Shown here one piece after another: positions 31,601 through 43,600 of a stretch of 64,000 nucleotides of DNA. Position 1 is the first letter of the stretch. Each line of letters opens with the position of its first letter. The notes under the pieces were generated by a model. The model was not told the origin of the DNA, searched no databases, and worked only from the letters and a program-made list of their open reading frames with translations. Source of the DNA: Cynocephalus volans (taxonomy: Eukaryota; Chordata; Mammalia; Dermoptera; Cynocephalidae). The stretch spans positions 36,831,293-36,895,292 of the forward strand of contig NC_084469.1 in assembly GCF_027409185.1 (NCBI RefSeq). Direction: 5' to 3'. A program made the translations under genes and the position numbers.

Positions 31601-34600
31601 GCTTCCCCCTTTCCCTGTCCTCCAATGAACAACCTCTGGGCTCCTGCAGCTGCTCGGCTACTGCCCCCCAGGGCTCTTGCTCACACGTCTGTCCAGGATG
31701 CCATCTCAGAGGTTCTGCCCACACTTCTCTGCCTAAAAACCCAACTGCAATTCTCAGCTCGAATCTTTCATCCTTCTAGAAAATTTCTCAGACTTCTCCC
31801 TACAAGTGCGATGGGTCCCTGCCTTCCCGAGGCCTCTTCTACACCTGTGCAGTCTTCCATGCTGGCATTTATAGCAAGTTCATGGCACTTTTCCGTTGAG
31901 CTCCCTGGCTAGACTTTGAGCTGTGATACATCTTTGCGTCCCCAGCATAAAGAACACAAATGTCAAGTGACATTATTGCCACTCACTCGTTCAACAAATA
32001 CTTATGTCGCACTGTGTGTGCCAGACATTATTTTTAAGTGCTTGGGATACATTAGTGACTAAAACAATCCCTCTTTTGTGGGGCTCACATTGAAGCACGA
32101 GAGACAGACAATTACCAATAAACATTGTACATAAGTAGAAAGTACGTTTGAATGTGACATTTTTTAAACAAGATAGATCAGGGAAGGGATAGGAGACTTG
32201 GAGTGGGGCAGGGGGAGTGAGTTGCAGTTGTCAATTATGTAGTCAGAAAAAATTTGAAGGTTGTATTTTAGTGAAGACTTAAAGGAGGTAAAGGTTTTAG
32301 CCAATAGGGGACAGTGTTCAGGGGGCAAGGGGACCACAGAGCAAAGCGCAACCTGAGGAGCATGCTTGGTCTGCTCCATGAAAGAAGGAGGCAATAGGGG
32401 CTTAGGTCCGATCTCACGGGGCTCTGTGGGAAGCCCTACAAGGACTCTGACTTGCTCTCAGAAAGCCCTTGGAAGATTTTGAGCAGGGGTGTGACATTCA
32501 GCTCACTGGCTGCTGGGTTACCCATAGATGTGAGGGGCAAGACTGTCAGAAGGGATTCCAATCATCCCAGTGAGAGATGGTGATTTTAATTAGAATGGAA
32601 GCAGGAGGTAAAAAGCGGTAGTCAGATGCTGGGTATATTTGGAGACAGAGATGACAAGATCGGCTGATGGGCTGGAGGAGGGCCATGACTGACAGGAGAA
32701 GGCAAGGACAACTTTAAGGTTTGGCGCCAGAGGACTGGAAGGATGGGTTTGCCATCCATGGAGGCAAGAAAATAGGCAGGTGGAGCAGATTTTGAGAACA
32801 TGAGGAGTTTGGCTTAGGGTGTTGTTTGAGATGTCAATTAGACAGCCTAGCAAAGTTGTCAGGTGGGCAGGTGGAGGTACTAGATGGGTTCCTGTCAATG
32901 ACATTCAACAGATAGTTTCTGTTGCCCCATGATGTGCAGGGTCGGGATTAGGAAGTTCTTACAAATTTGCATTCCTCATTTGCAAGCCCAGTCCCTGATC
33001 CTCCAGGTAGGAGGACCTTTGGGTGGGGCTCCTGGGATAGGTGTGACTGAGTCACAACCGCAATCAGCATGAGCAGAGCGACTGCCCAGCACTTGTGTGC
33101 ACACTATTTCATTCATCCTCCCCCACACCATGGAGGGGCCGTATCATTATCCCCAGTTCCTGATGAAGAAGCCAGAAGGGTCAGAGAGTGGGAGGGCTGG
33201 GCCCAAGATACAAACTTGTACATAGGTGGCACATCGGGCTTTCTCTTCTTTATGGCACTGCCTCTGGGCATCAGGAAGAGATACCCCACGGAGCAAGTGC
33301 CAGGAGGCCAGCTGGGCATCTCACAGCTGGGCTGTCCCTTGGAGAGGCTGTTACATCTCTGAGTCACCAGGGACTGTTCTAACTCCAGAGACTTTGGGTA
33401 AACACAGCAGACATTAGTAGATTATGGTTTGTTATGAAGTTTAGAGGCTTCTATGTTTTCTTTTCCACCCCACATAAACAGTAAGGATGCTAACGAGCCC
33501 CTGCAAGGGGAAATGAAAATCCCTTTTCCCCAGAGTTCTCCACAGCTTTGCAGCGAGGGTGAGGGCCTTATAGCGTGCTGGGGGAATGGGCTGTGTGTTC
33601 TGACCTTTCCTCTAGAGCTCTGTTTACTTTCAGAGAGCCCAGGAAAAGCCTACAGACACTGCTTGGCTCAGGGGACTTGGCAGACGCTAGAGAACGCCAC
33701 AGATATTTGGCAGAATGATTCCGAGTGCTCCGAGAACCACAGCTTCAAACAAAATGTGAGTCTGCTCAGCTTGGTGATAAGGCGTCCCCCCGCCCATTGC
33801 CCCTACTCCAGGGCACCAAGTGGCCGGCGGGCTTTAGAGCCACCCACAGAGCATCCTCTCACTTGTCTACCCCAGAGTCTGCTGGGGAAGGTCTGCAGTC
33901 ACACACAGCAGCAACTAGCTGACTGCCAGCATGACTGTGAAGTCCTAGGCCTCCTGTGGCGGTCCCAGCCTTGGCTTGCCCTGTGCCTGCAGCACCTTCC
34001 CCAGCTCCCCTGGGGCTGCTCCTTCTCATCGTCCACATTCCAGTTCAAGTGTCTCCTTCAGAGAGATCTTCCATGGCCTCCTCTTGGTCACCTTCTCCCA
34101 CACCTGGCTATTTAGCCCCTTTATAGCACCTGTCACTGCCTGACATCTCATGTGGGTGCTTGTCCGTTTTCCATCCCTCTCGCCAGAATGCGGATCCCGT
34201 GGGTGCAGGGGACTTGTGTGCCTCGAGGGAGGTGGTGTGGCGCGGGGGCTACAAGCTCCGGGTCTAGGGCCACACGGCCCAACTGCGAATCCAGACTCTC
34301 CCTTCCTGGCTGTAAACCTGGCACAAGTTACCTCCACTCTCTGTGCCTCGGTTTCCTCAGCTGTCCCGCACTGGCTCAGTACACGTGTGCTGGGTGAATG
34401 AACAAGTCCCCGCTTCAGTCTTCCCTCTGTGTTTGCTTTTGCAGACCCTGTTTTGCGGTCTGCTCAGTCCTTACCTTCTTGCTGCGCTCTCAGTCTTCTC
34501 TCTAAAGACCTCTTGTTTGTCCAAACCCTGCCCACCTTCCTTCAAAGTGCTGCAAGAGGTGGGCACTGAACAGAGGAAGAGGTGTCGGGAACCAGACTGA

Positions 34601-37600
34601 TGTCTAGCTGCCCCCGGGTTGCTTTCATCCAGACCGTCAGGCCACAAACATGAATGAAGCACCTACTGTGTGCTAGGCTTTTGCACTGGGAATAAACAGT
34701 GAATACAACACAGATACTGCCTTCAAGGAGCTTCTGGTGTCATGAGCATAGAGGCAGTGTGATCCCTGCAGGATAAAATATAGAATGCCCAGGGTCCAGA
34801 AGGGGGCACTGATGCCAACCAGGAGCAGGAAAGGCTGCTCAAGCTGAGCCCTGAAGGGTGAGAAGGGGGTGGCCATGGGAAGCGTGAGAGCAAGAAGGAA
34901 TGGCACATACCCAGGGCCAAAGAGCGCTGGGGCTCTGGGTGACTCTGAATGCTGCCATGTCGGTGAGGTGGGACATGAGGAGGCAGGCACAGGTGGACAC
35001 AGGGGGAGAGCTCAGGAGAGGCTGGGTGACGAAGGACTCAGGACTTTGCATGTCCACATAAGGGGTAATCAAAATAAGTGTGGAAAGGACCACTCTGGCA
35101 AGTTGGAGAGAGTTAGGAATGGGGCCAGGCTGGAGGCCGAGGGCAGAAGGACGGGCTGGAGCCATTTCAGAAACTCAGCCCAGACACGAGGAGACGCCAG
35201 CATGGATGGAAAGAAGAGGGAGGGTGGATTTACAGGTTTCCAAGGAGGGAGGACCAGGGGCTGGTGGGCATGAGAGGCAGAGTCAAGGGCAAGAAGACCT
35301 CAGGTTTCTGGCTTGGACCCTTGGGGAGATTTCAAATGCCCCTCACTGAGATGGGGATGCAGGAAGGGGCCCTGCACTATGATCTCTCCTGGGTTCTGGA
35401 TATTTCCTTACCTAATTCTCTGTCCTGACTTGAGCCTGCAAACCAACCCCATCTTTGCCCCCCAAGTTGTGGCTAACCTCTTTCATAATTTAGTCAGATT
35501 TTGAAATTCTTTAGCTTTCTTAAGTCATTTTAATATTCTCCCATTGAACGCTGAAGATATTTTAACAGTCTGAAGTTTGGAAATGGGAAGGCAAAGAGTT
35601 TGGTTCTAGAAATGCCATCCGTGTGACTCAAGCTTCCCAGCCTCTCTCCAGGCACCCACAAGATGGGGTGAGAAGTGTCAACAGTGTGTGGCCTGGGTGG
35701 GAGGCCTGAGAGGACAGAGAGTGTGGAGTGGGTCACCCATGCCCTGACACCGCCAGGCACTTGATAGTTATGATTATTGCCTTTCTTCTCGGAATATCTT
35801 CCCTGGTCCTCTTCTAAAACATTCTCTCCCTCCCTGGGATCACAGTCTACTTGGCGATGTAAGTTTTTGGTGTGTCTGTGATGTTGGCTTTTCTGCATGT
35901 GCTACTTGGTTTTTTCTTTTTTTTTAATGTAATATTTCATTTGACTTTTAAAAATAAAAAACCTACTTTTCTGTTAAGTTATTAAGGTCAACGAATACAG
36001 CTTATTACTCTATTTATAAATTCAGTAAATTTTAATACTTTCAAGGAGGTTTGTATTTAATTTTGTTGCCCCCTGCAAACTAGTTATGTAAATACCCTTT
36101 TACATTTTAAGCTGCTTTATTACATTTAAAAATTAGATGTTTTAAGTATTTCAAATGTCTTAAATCTTTGTTACAATAGGCAGATTTTTTTTTTGAGAAC
36201 GAATAAATGGAAGCTATTCAGAGTTTGCATAGCAAGAGAGTCAGCCGCCATCGCTTACTTTTTCTTTTTTTTTTTCTTGGGTAAAGACTCAAAGGCAGGC
36301 AGGGGAGTGGGAAATCTTTATAGTGAAAAAGGGAACACTTAAGGTATAATCTGATTGGAAGTTATTCGCACAGGGAAGCTGTAGGTAGGCTAACGAAAGC
36401 AGGGCATCCTATGTGATTGGTTTAGGGAGCATATTTGGTCTTTTCTGGTTTGTCCTGATTTAGAAGCAGGGGCCAAAAATAGGGAAACTGCTCTCTCTGC
36501 TCCACCATTTTCACAATGTGATACTCTGCCACTACTGTTGCTACCACCAAGACTCTCACCAGATGTGTTCCCTGGATTTTGGACTTTCCAGACGCTGAAA
36601 CTTAGCTTTCTGAGACAGAAATTAAGGTTGCTGGGGGAGGCACCCAGGCAGGTGGGGAACAGGCCAGCCACCCACCTAGGCCTGCCATTGCCATGCAGAA
36701 GGCAGGACCCCATGTGCTGTGCCACTGCCACGAGACTTCACACAGCTTCCATGGAGGTGGTCCACAATGGCCACCACCACAGCTAATACCATTGCAAATA
36801 TGGCTCACTCCCTTAATTACATCCACAACCACTGTGCAGGTGGTGCACTCCATATTAGAGTTCATTGACACAAGGAGAGTCACTGGAAGAGCCTGGAAAA
36901 AGAGGAAGAAATCTCTCTCCTTAAAGTCCACTCCAACGTAATAGAAGAAGCAGCTGATCTACTAGATGAACAAAAATCAACATAGAGATATTAGAAATAT
37001 GAAAAGATCAGAAAATATGACACCATTAAAGGAATTCAGTAACTCTCCAGTACCAGACCTTATAGAACAGGAAACCCTTGAAATGACTGAAAAGGAATTC
37101 TGAGTAACTATCTTAAGGAAACTCAATGAAATAAAAGAGGACTCTCTAAGACAACATAATGAAATAAGAAAATATATCCAGGATATGAAGGGTGAAATTT
37201 TCGAAGAGAATAATACCTTAAAAAAGAATGTAGCAGAACTCTTGGAACTAAAAGATGCATTAAATGAGATAAAAAACACAACCAAGAGCTTAGGCACTTC
37301 CCACCTTTAGCAAATCGCACTCCCTTTAGCACACTCCAGACCCCAGAACCCATTTTTTAGTAGAAGAGTCTTTAACTCAAATCTTTGTAAATTTAGATGT
37401 TTGATTACTCTTTCTGTTAAAGTGGGACGGACCTGTATGTGTAGCTCTTGGAAGGAACAGGTAGATGGCGGAGCTGGGAGGTAGTGGTCCGTTTCTTGCA
37501 TGGTTAAAAGAGTCTGAGGACACTTGGGGCTTTAAAGACCTGAAGGAATTCAAGGGCTCAACCTTGGACTCAGCTTTATCTGCCATTTACTAAGCACATA

Positions 37601-40600
37601 CTACATGACAGACTCTGTGTGTGCCTTCTCATTTATTCCCTAAAATGACCTTAAGAATTAGCTATTACTCACTTTTTGCAGACAAGAACACTACAGGATA
37701 GAGGGCTTCAGGCCCTGGACAGTGCTCCTCGGATCTGCCCCTCATTGCTGGCAGGTGTAAGTTTTCACAAGGACTATGCAGAACTAGGGCCAGGTTAGCA
37801 AACTGCCATGAAAAACAACAACAGCTATGATGTTGAAATGACAGATGAACTTGTTGGGTTACCTTTTTCTTCTCACACCTGTCCCCAAGCCACTGAATTG
37901 TCCATAGATACTGTTGATTATATGAATACAGACTTGTGCTGCTTACTGGCCAAAATCCTGATCAGAGAAGAAAAGAATCTTTGTGCATTAGTATCACTGT
38001 GTCCAAGGTTGAGAATGACCAGGCTTCTAGTGTAAACTGCTGTGAAGACCCACATTCAGGGGATGTTGTTTTTTGCCACCTGGTCAACACCAGTCAGACT
38101 GTTCCCACTTGAATGAAAGCACAAGAAGAGAGTCCTCCAAGGCCAGCCAGCTTGAAGACTTTGCTAAGGGTGGCAGCGCATCTGAGGATAAAAGTGTTTC
38201 GGCTGAGCCATTTGTACTACCAGCATCTTCTGTGGAAAGTACAATACCTGTGCTTGAAGCATCCAGTTGGAAAAAGCAGGTGTCTTGTGACTTTCTGGAG
38301 ACCAGGTTTAAAATCCACTCACTTTTGGAGCCTCAGCAGTACATGGCTTTTCTGTCCCACCACATTATGGTGAGAAGCTTCAGGTTACTTCCCACCAAGA
38401 CTTTGGTTGTTCTTAAATGTACCTGCTGCTATTTCAAGTTTATCATTGAATACTACATCAGGCCAGCAGATTCTCACTGGGTTCGAGATCCAGGGTATAG
38501 AGAGGATCCTTGCAAGCAGTGCAAGAAAAAAACATGTGAAAGGGGATATGTCCGTGTGCCAGTGGCACCCCAAGCCATATTGCCAGGGACTGCCCTATGG
38601 GCCAGGTACTGGATGTGCTGCCACCAGTCTCAGAAGGGCTTCCCTGGCTTTAAGCTGGGGCTTCATGACAATCACCCGTCACAACTTTAATCAGGCAATC
38701 CATAAGAAAGCAAGAGGGACTGAAACTGAAGAGGAATACTAAAGTCCACATGAGAGGCAACAAAAGAACCAAATTTTTAAACTGCAAAACACCTGCATAT
38801 ACCGTTCAAGTGAGTGTTGCCTTCCAGCCTCTCAGAGTCATCACTCTAGGAGAATCTGTACTTATTCCAACAGCACTGCCATTGGTCAGGCATTTAAAAA
38901 CAATCCTTAATTTACAAGCTGTACAAGAAAATTGGTCTCATTGTTTTATAGTGGCACTTCACATTTGTTCCAGGGTGGTATCCCACAGTTTGAATCACTG
39001 GATTGTGAATAACTCTGCCAGTTTTCCTGCATTAGATCCATCCTCAGAAAATGAAGACTTGCCACCATCAAGGGCATTCAGAAGCGTTTACTGCAGATTC
39101 TGCAGGCAATCCCCAAAAGGAGTTCCAGAAAGGTTTCGAGCACTGGCACCATATTTAAAATAAGTGAATAGTGTCCTATGAAAAGAATAGCAGGATTCTT
39201 GGATGAAAAGTATGCTTAAAAAGGAAAAGTCAGGCACCTTACCTTAGATCTTGTATGCTTGATCCTGTGAGATTGATGTTTGGGTTGGAGATGGATTTCA
39301 AGACCTGTGGTATTTACAGTATGTATAATGGTTGTGTTTTCATAGGGCTATGAAAGTGCATTTTAAACCTGAGCACCTTTACCTTTAGATGAGTGCGTTG
39401 GCCCTTCTGTAAATAACATGATTAAAATCCAGTTGTATATAATGGACAGCTGACTGAACATAAGCACCACAATGCAGCGAGGATAGTGTTGCAGCTATAA
39501 TTGTGTGCTTTCTTATTGTCCTGTTTCAAATTTGTACATTCTGTGTAAAATATGATTGTTTCCCAAATAAACTATGTATGTTTCCTGTATAATATATAAA
39601 TGTTTCTGAGAAGAAACTCTAAATAGTTAAAAGGTTAACTTCTTCAAAGGATACCAAGTAATGGTTTAACTGGACAACCTTAAAATTAGCATAGAGAGCA
39701 ATCCCTGTTATATTTTAGAGATCCACTAAGAATGAGAGAATATTATATAGTCAGATTATAACATTCTTGTCTACTTTATCCTTTCTTACTACAATTTTTT
39801 AAAAACTTCAATAAAAACATGAATCTTAAATGGGGGAAAAAAAGCAAGACCCAACTATATGCTGTCTTCAAGAGATTCGTCTCACCAGTAAAGATGTATA
39901 CAGACTAATAGTGAAAGGTTGGAAAAAGATATGCTATGTAATGGAAACCAAAAATGGGCTGGTGTACCTATATTTATATCAGATAAAATAGACTTTAAAT
40001 CAAAAACCATAAAAAAGACAAAGAAGGCTACTGTATAATAATAAAGGGATTGATCCATCAGGAGGACATTACAATCATAAATACATATGTGCCCAACACT
40101 GCAGCACCCAAATGTATAAAGCAAACACTATTAGATGTAAAGAAAGGGGCAGACCCCAATATGATAATAGTGGGGGATCTGAACACCCCCCTCTCATCAT
40201 TAGACAGATCATCCAGGCAACAAGTCAACAGGGAAACATGGGATTTAAACTACACTTTAGATCAGTTGGACCTGTCACATATCTACAGAACATTTCCTCC
40301 AACAACTACAGAATATACATTCATCTCATCAGTAAATGGAACTTTCTCCAAGATAGACCACATGTTAGGTCACACATCAAGTCTCAATAACTTTAGAAAA
40401 ATCAAAATCGTCTCAACTATCTCTTCAGATCACAATGGATTAAAACTAGAAATTAACAAGTGAAGCTCAGGACTCTATACAAATACATGGAAATTAAACA
40501 ACAAGATCCTGAATAACCTATGGGCCCAAGAAGAAATTAGGCAGAAAATCAAAAAATTTCTAGAAAAACAACAAAAATAAAGACAAATCATGTCAAAACC

Positions 40601-43600
40601 TGTGGGATACTGCTTTTGCAAGTTTTGGAAGTTTATACCAATAAATGCTTACATTTAAAAAATGGAAAGATTTCAAGTAAACAACCTAACCCTACACCTA
40701 AAAGAACTAGAAAAACAAGAACAATCCAATCCCAAAGTTAATAGAAAGAAATAATTAAGATTAGATCAGAACTAGATAATATAGAGACCCCAAAAATAAT
40801 ATAAAAGATCAATGAAACAAAAGGTTGATTTTATGAGAAGATAAACAAAATAGACAAACCATTAGCTAGGTTACAAAAAAAAAAAAAAAAAAAAAAGACC
40901 CAAATTAATAAAAATCAGAAATGAAAAAGGAGACATTACAACTAATTCCACAGAAATATAAAAAATCATTAGAGATTGTTATAAACAAGTATACATGCAC
41001 AAATTTGAAAACCAGGAGGAAATGGATAAATTTCTGAACACATACAAACTACCAAGACTGAACCAAGAAGACATAGAAAACCTGAGCAGACCAATAACAA
41101 GCAACAAGATTGAAGCAGTAATCAGAAATCTCCCAATGAAGAAAATCCCAGGGCTGGATGACTGTAGTGCCAAATTCTACCAAACCTTGAAAGAGGAATT
41201 AACCCCAATTCAAACTATTCAAAAAAGTTGAAACAGAGATCTATCTCCCAGACTCATTCTATAAGGCCAGCATTATTCTGATGCCAAAGCCAAAGATACA
41301 ACAACAAAAAAAGAAACCCACAGGCCAATATCTTTGATGAACCTAGATGCAAAAATCCTCAACAAAATACTAGCGATCAGCAACACATCAAAAAAATTAT
41401 ACACCACAATCAAGTGAGATTCATCCCAGGGAGACAAGGATGGTTCAACATATGCAAGTCAATAAATGTGATACACCACATCAACACAATCAAGGAGAAA
41501 AAGATATGATTATCTCAATAGATTCAGAGAAAGCATCTGACAAAATTCAGCATCCTTCATGATAAAGACTCTCAACAAATTAGGTATAGAAGGATAGTAT
41601 CTCAACACAATAAAAGCCATGTGTGACAAGCCCACTGCCAATATCATCCTGAACGGTGAAAGGCTGAAGGCTTTCCCTTAAGAACAGGAACAAGACAAGG
41701 ATGCCCTCTCTCACCACTCCTATTTAACATAGTACTGGAGGTACTAGCCAGAGCAATCAGGCAAGAGAAAGAAATAAAAAACATCCAGATTGGAAAAGAC
41801 AAAGTCAAACTGTCCCTATTTGCAGATGACATGATCCTATATTAGAACAACCTAAAGACTCTATCAAAAAACTCTTAGAGCTGGTTAACTGTTGCAGGAT
41901 ACAAAATCAATGCCTCCAAATCAGTTGCATTTATATTCTTCAATAATGAGCTAACAGAAAGAGAAATCAAGAAAGTAAGCCCATTTACAATATTCACCCC
42001 CAAAAATAAATACCTAGGAATCAGTTTAACCAAGGAGGTGAAAGATCTGGACAATGAAAACTAAAAACCATTACTGAAAGAAATTAAAGAAGACATAAAA
42101 AGATGGAAAGACATTCCATGTTCTTGGACTGGAAGAATTAACATTGTGAAAATGTCCATACTACCCAAAGTGATCTACAGATTCAATGTAATCTGCATCA
42201 AAAGACCAATGACATTCTTCACAGAAATAGAAAAAATAATCCTAACATTCATATGGGACAACAAAAGACCCCAAATAGCCAAAGCAATCCTGAAGAAAAA
42301 AAAAATAAAGCCAGAGGCATAACACTACCTTACTTCAAATTATACTACAAAGCTATAGTAACCCAAACAGCATGGTACTGGCATAAAAATAGACACTCAG
42401 ACCAGTGGAACAGGATAGATAATCCAGAAATCAACTGAGAGACTTACAGCCAATTGATATTTGACAAAGACAACAAAAACATACATTGGGGAAAAGACTG
42501 CCTCTTCAACAAGTGGTGCTGGGAAAACTGGGTATCCAAATGCAGAAGATTGAAACTAGACCTGCACCTCTCACCACATACCAAAATCAATTCAAATTGG
42601 ATTAAAGACTTAAGTATAAAAGTGGAAACTGTAAAATTACTATGGGAAAATATAGGAGAAACACTTCAGGAACTAGGTCTGGGCATAGACTTTATGAACA
42701 AGAGCCCAAAAGCACAAGCAACTAAAGAAAAAATAAACAAATGGGATTATATCAAAAAAAAAACAACTTCTGCACAGCTAAGGGAACAATCAACAGAGTG
42801 AATTGACAACCTACAGAGTGGGAGAAAATATTTGCAAACTCTACATCCAACAAGGGATTAACATTCAGAATATGCAAGGAACTCAAGCAATTACACAATA
42901 AAAAAATAAATAAACCCAATTTAAAAATGGGCAAAGGAGCTGAATAGACATTTTTCTAAGGAAGACATACAAACGACCAACAGGCACTTAAAAAAATGCT
43001 CAGCATCACTAATCATCATGGAAATGCAAATTAAAACTACATTGAGATATCACCTCAGCCCAATTAGACTGGCTATAATCAAAGACTGAGAATAACAAAT
43101 GCTGGTGAGGATGTGGAGAGAAGGGAATGTTCCTATACTGTTGGTGAGACTGTAAATTAGTACAACCACTATGGAAAACAGTATGGAGTTTTCTTGAACA
43201 ACCACAGATAGATCTTCCATATGATCCCGCAATCCCACTTCTAGGTATATACCCAAAGGAATGGAAATCATCATGTCGAAATGTTCATTGCAGCTCTATT
43301 TACAACAGCCAAGATGTGGAACCAACCTAAATGTCCGTCGGCAGATGACTGGATAAGGAAAATGTGGTACATATACACCACAGATTACTACTCTGCCATA
43401 GAAAAGAATGAAATTCTGCCATTTGCAGCAACATGGATGAGCTTGAAGTAAATTTACATTGAGTGAAATAAGCCAGGCACAGAGGGATAAATACTGCATG
43501 TCCTCACTCATAAGTGGGAGCTTAGACAGAAAGAAGGAAAGAAAAAAAGACCACAGTGGTGTGTAGGACTTGCAGAGGGAGAGAGCACAACTAGGGTTGC

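Noticed and set aside
33453-34115. 220-codon plus-strand open frame
   Set aside because: It only reads through GLP2R exon 4 and the splice sites on both sides. The true coding part is 33634-33755.
38073-38690. 205-codon frame that looks like an F-box protein
   Set aside because: It is one of several broken frames of the FBXO34 retrocopy; frameshifts and stops exclude an intact gene.
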